A DNA stretch of 19,374 nucleotides from Bacteroidales bacterium (GTDB taxonomy: Bacteria > Bacteroidota > Bacteroidia > Bacteroidales > Bacteroidaceae), in the NCBI GenBank assembly GCA_004552195.1, contig SFPC01000062.1, forward strand, positions 1-19,374, read 5' to 3'. The translations under genes and the position numbers were made by a program. This document shows positions 1 through 7,347 of the stretch, piece by piece (position 1 is the stretch's first letter; each line of letters begins with the position of its first letter). The notes under the pieces are model-generated. The model saw nothing but the letters and a program-made list of their open reading frames with translations, was not told where the DNA came from and ran no database searches.

Positions 1-52
1 CTTCTTCCCCCGAACATCCGCTGAAGCAGAATAGAAACAGCAGCGCTGACAT
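1..52 (-). CDS. 5' end of a possible lipoprotein gene, cut by the window edge
   Basis: Reading the minus strand from an ATG at 52-50 gives 17 residues before the window ends: MSALLFLFCFSGCSGEE. This is a hydrophobic stretch ending in FSGC, which fits a lipobox with the lipidated Cys at residue 13. The usual positively charged n-region is missing from this start. The frame stays open upstream for eleven more codons, which would add an Arg-containing stretch (LRAIALA), but no standard start codon lies there. The gene would begin 36 bases after the stop of the coiled-coil gene and run in the same direction. The body of the protein lies outside the window, so its function cannot be assigned. A chance hydrophobic frame cannot be excluded. 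Confidence 0.35.
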   Translation of the reverse strand, partial: MSALLFLFCFSGCSGEE

Positions 53-88
53 TGCTAATGCTATCGCGCGTAAGCTATTACAATATCA

Positions 89-1063
89 TCAACGCCTAAC
101 GTTCTTTCTCTTGTCCTTGTCATTCCAAGGAGAATGACTATTACTTCCACCGCCTCCTGTACCTACACGAGCTTGAGCAGGGCCGCCCATTGCAGCAACG
201 AAAACTGCACCAAGAAGTTCTGCCTGTTTTGCATTGACTTGTTCTGCGGGATCGAATGCGCTATTGACAAGTTCATGGATGGTAAGCTCGCCATCATCAA
301 AGCGTTTTACATCATAGTAGCCAACATTATAAGACACTGCATCGTATTCCTCATTGCCAACTTTTGTCCAGATATGAAGTGTTGGATCCATGCGGTTAGG
401 AATAAAATAGTGGAGAAGTTCTGCACCTGAAGATAGACGATAACGCTCTGGATGGGCTATCTTGTCAAGTTCTGTAATCTTCAACTGTAGTCGCTCGATG
501 GTTTGTTTTAGACTGTCACGTTCTGCCTCTGTCTTTTGTGCTCTACGCTGCAAAGTTTCCATCTGCTCAGCATGAGACTTCTTAACTTCGTCAATCTCCG
601 CTTGAGCATCTTTGAGCACTTTTGCTTTCTCCGTTTGAAGTTCCTGGACTTGTTTCCTGAGTTGTGAAATCTCATCCTCCTGGTCTGAAATTTTCTTTCG
701 GGCTTTAGCCAAATCTCCCTTGTTGAAGATGCCGAGTATAGTTGCCTTACCTTCATCTGCGCTTTCCTTTTTAGATTCAAGTTCTGTGATTTCTGAGTCA
801 AGTCTTTCTATTTGAAACTTCATGTGCGACAATTCAAGTTGAACTTTCTCTTGCTCTGATGTAAGGGAAGAGAGAGTTTGCTTTGCTACCTCCAACTTCG
901 CATTCTTATCCGAAAGATCAGCCTCATACTTCGATAGAGATGCCTTACAAAGTTCAATCTGTGCCAAGATTTTTTCCTTGTTCCCCAGACCTGCTGCCAA
1001 TCGTTCTTCAAGAGAAGAAAGTTGGTTCATCCGACATTTCGAGTGATGAACCAGAATTTGCAC
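89..1063 (-). CDS. Coiled-coil protein resembling the C-terminal half of a MobV/Pre-type mobilization protein, probably 5'-truncated
   Basis: The frame encodes 324 residues from a GTG at 1063, or 313 from an ATG at 1030. AAAAGGAA directly abuts the GTG, which is too close for a normal ribosome binding site, so the start is uncertain. The frame is open for a further twelve codons upstream without an ATG. Residues about 15-205 are rich in heptad-like E/K/L/Q coiled coil, broken by a short segment GILGIFNKGDLAKARKK-like near residue 110. A globular tail follows (LLHYFIPNRMDPTLHIWTKV, then ELTIHELVNSAFDPAEQVN). The end is Gly-rich (GTGGGGSNSHSPWNDKDK). As I recall, a coiled coil, a small basic-acidic segment and a GGGGS...PW...DKD tail occur in Bacteroidetes MobV/Pre plasmid recombination proteins, downstream of the relaxase domain. 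That N-terminal relaxase domain with its His motif is absent here, so this may be a remnant. Base composition is clearly more AT-rich than dnaK next door. It could also be a stand-alone coiled-coil protein. Confidence 0.5.
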   Translation of the reverse strand: MQILVHHSKCRMNQLSSLEERLAAGLGNKEKILAQIELCKASLSKYEADLSDKNAKLEVAKQTLSSLTSEQEKVQLELSHMKFQIERLDSEITELESKKESADEGKATILGIFNKGDLAKARKKISDQEDEISQLRKQVQELQTEKAKVLKDAQAEIDEVKKSHAEQMETLQRRAQKTEAERDSLKQTIERLQLKITELDKIAHPERYRLSSGAELLHYFIPNRMDPTLHIWTKVGNEEYDAVSYNVGYYDVKRFDDGELTIHELVNSAFDPAEQVNAKQAELLGAVFVAAMGGPAQARVGTGGGGSNSHSPWNDKDKRKNVRR

Positions 1064-1190
1064 TTCCTTTTGATTTCTAATCCTAATTTTGGCATCTCTT
1101 TGTTACTTTTATTAGTTAATATGAGTATGCATCCTAAATATTATACTTACATTTTATCACCAAACCATCCTGTACCTCATCTACTTTTAA

Positions 1191-1240
1191 GTAGTAATAA
1201 GTATGGATAAGTCGTAATTAGTCGAACTTGGTCGACATTT
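1191..1240 (+). repeat. Five tandem degenerate 10-bp repeats (GTMG...)
   Basis: Cut into decades, the sequence reads gtagtaataa, gtatggataa, gtcgtaatta, gtcgaacttg, gtcgacattt. All five start with GT, four of the five have G at position 4, and most end in an A/T-rich half. A fourth GTCG lies just beyond, at 1243. The period equals about one turn of the DNA helix, so the GT(A/C)G cores all face the same side. Such phasing is typical of binding arrays for an oligomeric protein, but no specific protein can be named. The array lies about 130 bp upstream of the coiled-coil (Mob-like) gene. Confidence 0.5.
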
Positions 1241-1321
1241 TTGTCGTGCTACACGTATGTAACAAAAAAGCCGTAAAAAAAGGAATAATAAGCACATAAC
1301 AAACATGAGCCTATAAAATGC

Positions 1322-1356
1322 AAATAGCGTGTAACTCATTGAGCTACACGCTATTT
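1322..1356 (-). terminator. Hairpin terminator of dnaK
   Basis: There is a perfect 12-bp inverted repeat, AAATAGCGTGTA / TACACGCTATTT, with a further CTCA/TGAG pairing inside it. It lies 33 bases beyond the dnaK stop codon. On the minus strand the stem is followed by GCATTTTATAG, a short T-rich run. The stem itself ends in ATTT. Because it is symmetric it might also work in the other direction. Confidence 0.7.
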
Positions 1357-1389
1357 GATAGTGTTTTGTTATGTCTTTACCTATCGGTC

Positions 1390-3312
1390 TCATTTGACCT
1401 CCTCGAACTCGGCGTCTTGGATGTCGTCGTTCTTGCTACCGGTGTTGTCCTGACGGGGCTGCTCGGCGCCTTGGAAGCCGGCACCTGCGCCGGGCTGGGC
1501 ACCGCCGGTCTGCTGGTACATCTCGGCACTGGCAGCCTGCCAAGCATTGTTGAGTTCAGCCTTTGCCGAGTCAATGGCGGCGAGGTCCTGGGCCTTGTGG
1601 GCCTCCTTCAGTTTGCCGAGGGCGGCTTCGATGGCACCCTTCTTGTCAGCCGGCAACTTGTCGCCGAGTTCCTTCAGTTGGTTCTCTGTCTGGAAAATCA
1701 TGGAGTCAGCCTCGTTGATCTTGTCCACACGTTCGCGTTCCTTTTTGTCAGCCTCGGCGTTGGCAGCGGCTTCAGCCTTCATGCGGTTGATTTCGTCCTC
1801 CGAGAGGCCGCTGGAGGCTTCGATGCGGATGGTCTGCTCCTTGCCCGTAGCCTTGTCTTTGGCAGAAACCTTCAGGATACCGTTGGCGTCAATGTCGAAG
1901 GTTACTTCGATTTGGGGCACGCCGCGGCGTGCGGGAGCGATGCCGGCCAGGTTGAAGCGGCCGATGCTCTTGTTGTCGCGGGCAAACTGACGCTCGCCCT
2001 GGAGCACGTGGATGGTCACTTCGGGCTGGTTGTCCTCAGCGGTGGAGAACACCTGACTCTTCTTACAAGGAATGGTAGAGTTTGCATCGATGAGCTTGGT
2101 CATCACGCCACCCAGCGTTTCGATACCGAGCGAAAGGGGAGTAACGTCCAGCAACACGATGTCGCCCACGCCCTGCTCCTTGTTGAGGATGGCACCCTGG
2201 ATGGCAGCACCTACTGCCACCACTTCGTCGGGGTTAACGCCCTTTGACGGAGCCTTGCCGAAGAATTTCTCCACGAGGTCCTGCACAGCGGGAATACGGG
2301 TGGAACCGCCAACGAGGATTACTTCGTCAATGTCCGAAGTGGAAAGTCCGGCACCCTTCAGTGCAGCTTCACACGGAGCCTTGCAGGCTTCGATAAGGTT
2401 GTGGGCCAAAGCCTCGAACTTGGCACGGGTAAGTGTTTTAACCAAGTGTTTGGGCACACCGCCTACGGGCATGATGTACGGTAGGTTGATTTCCGTCGTC
2501 GTGGAGCTGGAAAGTTCGATTTTGGCCTTTTCGGCAGCTTCCTTCAGGCGTTGCATGGCCATGGGGTCGGCAGAAAGGTCGGCACCTTCGTCGTTTTTGA
2601 ACTCCTGAACGAGCCAGTCGATGATTACGTGGTCGAAGTCGTCACCGCCGAGGTGCGTATCGCCGTTGGTCGAAAGCACTTCAAACACGCCGCCGCCGAA
2701 TTCCAGGATGGAAATATCAAACGTACCGCCGCCGAGGTCGAACACGGCAATCTTCATGTCCTTGTTGGCCTTGTCGATACCGTAGGCGAGGGCAGCAGCC
2801 GTAGGTTCGTTCACGATGCGCTTCACGTCAAGACCGGCAATCTGTCCGGCTTCCTTCGTGGCCTGGCGTTGTGAGTCGGAGAAGTAGGCCGGCACGGTGA
2901 TCACGGCTTCCGTCACTTCCTGTCCCAGGTAGTCTTCGGCCGTCTTCTTCATCTTTTGCAGAATCATGGCCGAGATTTCCTGCGGGGTGTACTGTCGGCC
3001 GTCCACTTCCACGCGGGCCGTATTGTTTTCGCCGCGTACCACTTTATAAGGCATACGTGCGATTTCTTTCTGCACCTGGTCGTAGTTCTCACCCATGAAA
3101 CGCTTGATGGAGTAGATGGTGCGGAGCGGATTGGTCACAGCCTGACGTTTGGCAGGATCGCCCACCTTACGCTCGCCGCCTTCCACGAAAGCCACCACAG
3201 AAGGAGTGGTGCGTTTGCCTTCGCTGTTGGCGATAACCGTAGGCTCGTTGCCTTCAAAAACAGATACGCAGGAGTTTGTAGTTCCTAAGTCAATACCAAT
3301 AATCTTTCCCAT
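1390..3312 (-). CDS. dnaK: Chaperone protein DnaK (Hsp70)
   Basis: This is a full-length Hsp70 of 640 residues. DnaK is the cytoplasmic ATP-driven chaperone that binds exposed hydrophobic segments and works with DnaJ and GrpE. The ATPase domain shows the phosphate-binding loop IDLGTTNS at 7-14, [11 protein letters not shown] near 168-178, [13 protein letters not shown] at 191-203 and [14 protein letters not shown] at 331-344. The interdomain linker region [14 protein letters not shown] is at 389-402. The substrate-binding domain follows, then a Gly/Gln-rich disordered tail ending in [11 protein letters not shown], a typical acidic DnaK terminus. The ATG at 3312 gives the canonical [14 protein letters not shown] start. 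No dnaJ or grpE is adjacent; the gene stands alone with its own terminator. Its upstream region carries a strong sigma-54-like promoter match and a palindrome near the predicted transcription start. Confidence 0.98.
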   Translation of the reverse strand: MGKIIGIDLGTTNSCVSVFEGNEPTVIANSEGKRTTPSVVAFVEGGERKVGDPAKRQAVTNPLRTIYSIKRFMGENYDQVQKEIARMPYKVVRGENNTARVEVDGRQYTPQEISAMILQKMKKTAEDYLGQEVTEAVITVPAYFSDSQRQATKEAGQIAGLDVKRIVNEPTAAALAYGIDKANKDMKIAVFDLGGGTFDISILEFGGGVFEVLSTNGDTHLGGDDFDHVIIDWLVQEFKNDEGADLSADPMAMQRLKEAAEKAKIELSSSTTTEINLPYIMPVGGVPKHLVKTLTRAKFEALAHNLIEACKAPCEAALKGAGLSTSDIDEVILVGGSTRIPAVQDLVEKFFGKAPSKGVNPDEVVAVGAAIQGAILNKEQGVGDIVLLDVTPLSLGIETLGGVMTKLIDANSTIPCKKSQVFSTAEDNQPEVTIHVLQGERQFARDNKSIGRFNLAGIAPARRGVPQIEVTFDIDANGILKVSAKDKATGKEQTIRIEASSGLSEDEINRMKAEAAANAEADKKERERVDKINEADSMIFQTENQLKELGDKLPADKKGAIEAALGKLKEAHKAQDLAAIDSAKAELNNAWQAASAEMYQQTGGAQPGAGAGFQGAEQPRQDNTGSKNDDIQDAEFEEVK

Positions 3313-3355
3313 AATTGTATTTCTTTTTATTTGTTATTATTCAATGTTGGATTAG

Positions 3356-3369
3356 TCCCTTTGAAGGGA
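3356..3369. promoter_or_regulatory. Palindrome in the dnaK leader, possible operator
   Basis: TCCCTT-TG-AAGGGA forms a 6-bp inverted repeat with a 2-bp centre. It lies about 44 bases upstream of the dnaK ATG and just downstream of the transcription start expected from the sigma-54-like promoter (near 3372). A dyad at this position could be an operator or a small mRNA hairpin. No CIRCE element (TTAGCACTC inverted repeat) is visible. Confidence 0.35.
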
Positions 3370-3382
3370 ACGCTCTATGTTA

Positions 3383-3399
3383 GGCAACTTGCGTGCCAA
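3383..3399 (-). promoter_or_regulatory. Candidate sigma-54 (-24/-12) promoter of dnaK
   Basis: The minus strand reads TTGGCACGCAAGTTGCC. This matches the sigma-54 consensus TGGCACG-N4-TTGC, with GG and GC separated by exactly 10 bases as that sigma factor requires. The predicted start is near 3372, which gives a leader of about 60 bases before the dnaK ATG. TATGTTTG, which fits the Bacteroidetes -7 box TAnnTTTG, overlaps the -24 element at 3404-3397 but has no TTTG at the right distance upstream. The match is seen directly; its use is inferred. Confidence 0.5.
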
Positions 3400-3518
3400 A
3401 CATACAACTCCAATAAATTTTTATCACTGACAGCCTGACAAAAATGCACAATGGGGCACGGAAAAGCGTTTTTCTGCCAAGAAAGGTTGTGCCAGTGAGA
3501 GCAGAACCAAGCTCGCTT

Positions 3519-3590
3519 GCACGAAAGTTCCGCCATGGCAGAGTATTCAAGCAAGCTTGAACTCTGCTCTTTTGGCTTAACGAAATCGTT
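3519..3590 (+). repeat. Dispersed hairpin repeat, copy A
   Basis: The unit is about 72 bp: an AAAGTTCCGCCATGG head, a hairpin at 3538-3567 (GCAGAG / CTCTGC outer stem, TTCAAGC / GCTTGAA inner stem, loop AA), then TTTTGGCTTAACGAAATCGTT, which itself ends in the small palindrome AACGA-AA-TCGTT (3579-3590). Related units are found at 3592-3665 in the same orientation and at 4814-4884 inverted. Outer stem bases differ between copies in a compensatory way. Confidence 0.75.
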
Positions 3591-3591
3591 C

Positions 3592-3665
3592 TTAAAAGTG
3601 CAATTTCTCGCCATGGCAAAGCTCAAACAAGTTTGGCTTTGCTCATTTGGCTTAACGAAATCGTT
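3592..3665 (+). repeat. Dispersed hairpin repeat, copy B
   Basis: This copy follows copy A directly. The head is TTAAAAGTGCAATTTCTCGC followed by CATGG. The hairpin at 3616-3642 has outer stem GCAAAGC / GCTTTGC, inner stem CAAAC / GTTTG and loop AA. The tail repeats TTTGGCTTAACGAAATCGTT exactly. Where copy A pairs G with C in the outer stem, this copy pairs A with T. Confidence 0.75.
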
Positions 3666-3683
3666 GTTTTTTGAAAATCCGCG

Positions 3684-3691
3684 TACATTTG
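3684..3691 (+). promoter_or_regulatory. Candidate -7 box for the methyltransferase gene
   Basis: TACATTTG matches the Bacteroidetes -7 consensus TAnnTTTG. The upstream -33 element is poor: a TTG at 3664-3666 is only 17 bases away, at the end of repeat copy B. The predicted leader before the ATG at 3791 would be about 90 bases and consists largely of ATAACC repeats. Confidence 0.4.
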
Positions 3692-3697
3692 TACCTC

Positions 3698-3767
3698 ATA
3701 ACCTGATAACCGAGTTACAGTAGTAACTTAATAACCTTATAACTTCATAACCAAAGATCTTATAACC
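3698..3767 (+). repeat. Leader made of 8-bp-phased ATAACC motifs
   Basis: ATAACC or close variants begin at 3698, 3706, 3723, 3731, 3739, 3747 and 3762, mostly separated by 8 bases or about twice that. This fills most of the predicted leader of the methyltransferase mRNA. The tract is AT-rich and has no strong hairpin. It may be a simple degenerate octamer repeat or an unstructured leader. Confidence 0.55.
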
Positions 3768-3790
3768 TTCAACTCTTAAGCTTTAATCTT

Positions 3791-4606
3791 ATGCCCATCA
3801 TTGAGATACAATCGCTTCAGGAGCCGGGAGTGGAAATGTTCTCTTCGCTCACGGAAGCTCAGTTGCGCAACAAATTAGACCCCGGTGGCGGACGCTTCAT
3901 CGCCGAAAGTCCCAAGGTAATCCGCGTAGCCTTGGATGCGGGCATGGAGCCGCTGGCCTTGCTGTGCGAGCGGCGCCATATTGTAGGCGATGCGGCCGAC
4001 ATCGTTTCGCGTTTGCCCCAGACGGTGCCCGTCTATACCGGTTCGCGCGAGCTGTTGGCCAGCCTGACCGGTTACACTTTGACGCGCGGCGTGCTGTGCG
4101 CCATGCGCCGCCCACGTCCTGTGTCCGTTTCGGCAGTATGTGCCGGGGCGCGCCGTGTGGTAGTCATCGACGGCGTTGTCGATACCACCAATATCGGAGC
4201 CATTTTCCGTTCGGCTGCCGCATTGGGCATTGATGCCGTACTGCTCACCCCCACTTCCTGCGACCCTTTCAATCGGCGTGCCGTGCGCGTTTCCATGGGC
4301 TCCGTCTTTCTGGTGCCTTGGACGTGGGTCGATGCAGATCTTGCCCAGTTGCACGAGTTAGGTTTCCGTACAGCTGCCATGGCACTGACGCGCCATTCTG
4401 TCAGTATCGACCACCCCAACCTGCGCCGCGAGCCCCGTTTGGCCATCGTCATGGGCACTGAGGGCGACGGCCTTTCCGCCGAAACCATCCGCCGTGCCGA
4501 CTATGTGGTGCGCATCCCCATGTCCCATCAGGTTGATTCGCTCAACGTGGCCGCAGCTGCTGCCGTGGCCTTCTGGGAGCTGACAAAACGCGATGACCCC
4601 GCCTGA
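3791..4606 (+). CDS. SpoU/TrmH-family RNA 2'-O-methyltransferase
   Basis: The 271-residue protein has the SPOUT (trefoil-knot) methyltransferase signature. Motif 1 is DTTNIGAIFRSA at 131-142, containing the family's conserved Asn and Arg (R140). Motif 2 is IVMGTEGDGL at 219-228. Motif 3 is IPMSHQVDSLNVAAAAAV at 242-259. These enzymes use S-adenosylmethionine to methylate a ribose 2'-OH in rRNA or tRNA in the cytoplasm. The first ~110 residues (LRNKLDPGGGRFIAESPKV and following) resemble the L30e-like substrate-binding domain of TrmH/RlmB relatives. Which RNA and nucleotide are modified cannot be read from sequence, so no symbol is given. The ATG at 3791 gives a normal start. The gene stands alone on the plus strand and is flanked by copies of the hairpin repeat. 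Confidence 0.9.
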   Translation: MPIIEIQSLQEPGVEMFSSLTEAQLRNKLDPGGGRFIAESPKVIRVALDAGMEPLALLCERRHIVGDAADIVSRLPQTVPVYTGSRELLASLTGYTLTRGVLCAMRRPRPVSVSAVCAGARRVVVIDGVVDTTNIGAIFRSAAALGIDAVLLTPTSCDPFNRRAVRVSMGSVFLVPWTWVDADLAQLHELGFRTAAMALTRHSVSIDHPNLRREPRLAIVMGTEGDGLSAETIRRADYVVRIPMSHQVDSLNVAAAAAVAFWELTKRDDPA

Positions 4607-4914
4607 CAGCAGCAGCCGTAGTTCGTTCTTCGGGGTGTTATTTGCTCTCTGTATCATCCCGCAGCCCCATTTCCTGACACCAGACTTTCGCAAAAAATGT
4701 CTCTTTTCCCGTTTCTTTCCGGTGTCAACTTTTTTTAATATTCCGAGATTGATTAGGAAAAGGTAAATGGTTAATTTCGCCATGCAGTCCCTGCCTTCCG
4801 GCACCGACATTTCAACGATTTCGTTAAGCCAAAAGACCAAAGAGAGCTTGCTCGCTTTGGCTTGGCGAGAAATTTCACTTTTTTAGAACCTTTTTACCAA
4901 TCAATCTTTTTTAT
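4607..4914 (+). other. Intergenic region between the methyltransferase gene and hppA
   Basis: No gene is seen. A 7-bp inverted repeat TGACACC (4675-4681) / GGTGTCA (4721-4727) is followed by AACTTTTTTTAA. This could be a weak terminator for the methyltransferase gene, although the loop of about 39 bases is long. The inverted hairpin repeat copy C occupies 4814-4884. A weak promoter candidate is a TTG near 4750 with TAATTTCG about 20 bases later. The 30 bases before the hppA ATG are T-rich. Confidence 0.45.
4814..4884 (-). repeat. Dispersed hairpin repeat, copy C (inverted)
   Basis: On the minus strand this is the same unit as copies A and B: an AAAAAAGTGAAATTTCTCGCC head, a hairpin at 4837-4860 (outer stem CCAAAG / CTTTGG, inner GAGC / GCTC, loop AA), and a TTTTGGCTTAACGAAATCGTT tail with its palindrome at 4814-4825. 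The outer stem again differs from the other copies but still pairs. It ends 30 bases upstream of hppA, so it probably lies in the hppA leader. Confidence 0.75.
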
Positions 4915-7113
4915 ATGGAAACACAACTCTTTTGGCTCGTTCCCGTAGCGTCCGTGGTAGCCTTGCTCTTTGCGTGGCACTTCTACCGCGACATGAAAAC
5001 CAAGTCAGAAGGCTCCGAACGGATGCAGCACATCGCCTCCGCCGTACGCAAGGGTGCCATGTCCTACCTGCGCCAGCAGTACAAAATCGTGGCTTTGGTT
5101 TTCGTCTGCCTGTCCCTTCTTTTTGCCATCATGGCCTATGGCTTTCAGGTGCAGAATGCCTGGGTGCCCATTGCTTTTCTCACGGGCGGTTTCTTCTCCG
5201 GCCTGGCCGGCTATCTGGGCATGAAGACGGCTACTGCCGCTTCCGCTCGCACAGCCCACGCCGCGCGTACCTCGCTCAACGGCGGTTTGCGCATAGCCTT
5301 CCGCAGCGGAGCCGTTATGGGACTGGTCGTTGTGGGACTGGGCTTGCTCGACATCTCTTTTTGGTATCTTCTGCTCAACGCCGTCATTCCCGACGGCAGC
5401 CTCCCCACCACTAAGCTCTGCATCATCACCACCACCATGCTGACCTTCGGTATGGGTGCTTCCACCCAGGCACTGTTTGCCCGTGTCGGCGGCGGCATTT
5501 ATACCAAGGCGGCGGATGTCGGTGCCGACCTCGTGGGCAAGGTGGAGGCCGACATACCCGAGGATGACCCGCGCAACCCTGCCACGATAGCCGACAATGT
5601 GGGCGACAATGTGGGCGACGTGGCCGGCATGGGAGCCGACCTCTACGAGTCCTATTGCGGCTCCATCTTGGCCACGGCCTCCCTCGGAGCCGCCGCCTAC
5701 ATGATTTCCGGCGATGTCAGCCTGCAGTTGCGTGCCGTGGTCGCCCCCATGCTCATCGCGGCCATAGGCATACTCTTCTCCATCATAGGCATTTATTCCG
5801 TACGCACCCGCGAGGATGCCGACATCCGCGCCCTGCTCCGTTCGCTTTCCTCCGGCACACTGCTCAGCAGCGTGCTCATGGCGGCCGGTTCGTTCGGCGC
5901 GTTGTGGCTCTTGGGGCTCAACTGCTGGTGGCAGATGGGTTGCACCGTTGTCGTGGGGCTCGTCGTCGGCACCATCATAGGCCAAGCCACGGAGTACTTC
6001 ACCTCGCAGTCCTACCGCCCCACCCGGCGCGTTTCGGAGAGCGGCCAGACCGGTGCCGCCACGGTGATTATCTCCGGTTTGGGCTTGGGCATGCTCTCCA
6101 CCGCCGTACCCGTGTTGGCCGTGGTTTTAGGTATCATCGCCTCCTACCTGCTGGCTTCGGGCGGTGAGTTTTCCAACATCTCCATGGGACTTTACGGCAT
6201 TGGCATGGCCGCTGTCGGTATGCTCTCTACCCTGGGCATCACCTTGGCCACCGATGCCTACGGCCCCATTGCCGACAATGCCGGAGGCAACGCCGAGATG
6301 AGCGGGCTTGGCGAGGAAGTGCGGGGGCGCACCGACGCCCTCGACTCGTTGGGCAATACTACCGCCGCCACGGGCAAGGGATTTGCCATCGGCTCTGCCG
6401 CGCTCACCGGTCTGGCCCTGCTGGCCTCCTATGTGGAGGAGGTACGCATCGGGCTGGAACGTATCGGCACGCACACGCTTGAAATTGGCGGACGCTCCGT
6501 CGCTGTGGCACAGGCCACCATGCAGGATTTCATGGCTTACTACGATGTCACATTGATGAACCCCAAAGTCCTGTCGGGAATGTTTATTGGTGCGATGATG
6601 GCCTTCGTCTTCTGCGGCCTCACCATGAACGCCGTGGGTCGCGCCGCCGGGAAAATGGTCGATGAGGTGCGCCGTCAGTTCCGTGAGATAAAGGGTATCA
6701 TGACCGGTCAGGCCGAACCGGACTATGGCCGCTGCGTCATGATTTCCACCAAAGCGGCCCAGCGCGAAATGGTTTGGCCTTCGTTGCTGGCCATTGTCAT
6801 TCCCATCGGTGTGGGCTTGATTTTCGGTGTCAGTGGCGTACTTGGCTTGCTCATTGGCGGCCTCAGCGCCGGCTTTGTGCTGGCTGTGTTCATGGCCAAC
6901 GCCGGTGGTGCATGGGACAACGCGAAGAAATACGTGGAAGAAGGCCATTTCGGCGGCAAGGGCTCCGATGTCCACAAGGCCACCGTTGTGGGCGACACCG
7001 TAGGCGACCCCTTCAAGGACACTTCCGGTCCCAGCCTGAACATCCTCATCAAACTGATGAGCATGGTCAGCATTGTCATGGCAGGCCTCACCGTTGTATG
7101 GAGTTTGCTCTAA
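4915..7113 (+). CDS. hppA: Membrane-bound ion-pumping pyrophosphatase (K+-dependent type)
   Basis: The 732-residue multi-spanning inner-membrane protein (about 16 helices expected) couples PPi hydrolysis to ion export. Family motifs are all present: [16 protein letters not shown] at 196-211, [16 protein letters not shown] at 223-238, [19 protein letters not shown] at 446-464, [12 protein letters not shown] at 661-672 and [20 protein letters not shown] at 690-709. The [10 protein letters not shown] stretch has Ala at 484, the residue that marks K+-dependent enzymes; K+-independent ones carry Lys. DLYES (E245) holds the glutamate position associated with Na+-pumping subfamilies, and Bacteroides enzymes of this type have been described as pumping both Na+ and H+. 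The pumped ion here is therefore inferred. The ATG at 4915 begins directly with the first membrane helix ([18 protein letters not shown]). The gene stands alone with a strong terminator. Confidence 0.96.
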   Translation: METQLFWLVPVASVVALLFAWHFYRDMKTKSEGSERMQHIASAVRKGAMSYLRQQYKIVALVFVCLSLLFAIMAYGFQVQNAWVPIAFLTGGFFSGLAGYLGMKTATAASARTAHAARTSLNGGLRIAFRSGAVMGLVVVGLGLLDISFWYLLLNAVIPDGSLPTTKLCIITTTMLTFGMGASTQALFARVGGGIYTKAADVGADLVGKVEADIPEDDPRNPATIADNVGDNVGDVAGMGADLYESYCGSILATASLGAAAYMISGDVSLQLRAVVAPMLIAAIGILFSIIGIYSVRTREDADIRALLRSLSSGTLLSSVLMAAGSFGALWLLGLNCWWQMGCTVVVGLVVGTIIGQATEYFTSQSYRPTRRVSESGQTGAATVIISGLGLGMLSTAVPVLAVVLGIIASYLLASGGEFSNISMGLYGIGMAAVGMLSTLGITLATDAYGPIADNAGGNAEMSGLGEEVRGRTDALDSLGNTTAATGKGFAIGSAALTGLALLASYVEEVRIGLERIGTHTLEIGGRSVAVAQATMQDFMAYYDVTLMNPKVLSGMFIGAMMAFVFCGLTMNAVGRAAGKMVDEVRRQFREIKGIMTGQAEPDYGRCVMISTKAAQREMVWPSLLAIVIPIGVGLIFGVSGVLGLLIGGLSAGFVLAVFMANAGGAWDNAKKYVEEGHFGGKGSDVHKATVVGDTVGDPFKDTSGPSLNILIKLMSMVSIVMAGLTVVWSLL

Positions 7114-7130
7114 CTGTTTTTTTACGTAAA

Positions 7131-7175
7131 GGGACGTTGCTGCCGACAGGACCCAATTGCCGGCAGCAATGTTCC
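7131..7175 (+). terminator. Rho-independent terminator of hppA
   Basis: A 15-bp stem, GGGACGTTGCTGCCG / CGGCAGCAATGTTCC, with two G-U pairs and a 15-base loop, begins 17 bases after the hppA stop. It is followed by TTTGTCTTTGTTTCT. Confidence 0.85.
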
Positions 7176-7347
7176 TTTGTCTTTGTTTCTATCTCCCACC
7201 TTCTCCCCGGGAGCAGTCTTGGTACGATGGGGAGGCCGCAGGGGGTGTTCAAAGCTTTCGCGCGCGCATTATATATATACGTAATTAAGCCAATTCTGCA
7301 AGGATGAGCTGGAGGATTTAAAGGCGTATTCGGAAGTGCATAGATGG
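7176..7347. other. Intergenic stretch with an alternating purine-pyrimidine tract
   Basis: No convincing gene is seen. A 26-codon plus-strand frame (7227-7307, MGRPQGVFKAF...) exists but has no recognisable signals. At 7259-7282 the sequence alternates CGCGCGCGCAT then TATATATATACGTA, which is prone to unusual DNA structure. It separates the hppA terminator from the integrase end. Confidence 0.4.

Larger units (their letters stand above)
1064..1389. other. AT-rich intergenic region between the coiled-coil gene and dnaK
   Basis: No credible gene is seen here. The stretch holds the dnaK terminator hairpin at its right end and a 50-bp array of 10-bp repeats at 1191-1240. A TTTG at 1164-1161 followed by an AT-rich TATAATATTTA on the minus strand could be a weak promoter for the coiled-coil gene, but it does not match TAnnTTTG. 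The region is much more AT-rich than the dnaK side, consistent with the boundary of acquired DNA. Confidence 0.5.

Noticed and set aside
3313..3355. CIRCE or other classical heat-shock operator upstream of dnaK
   Set aside because: No TTAGCACTC-N9-GAGTGCTAA inverted repeat was found. Only the short TCCCTT-TG-AAGGGA palindrome is present.
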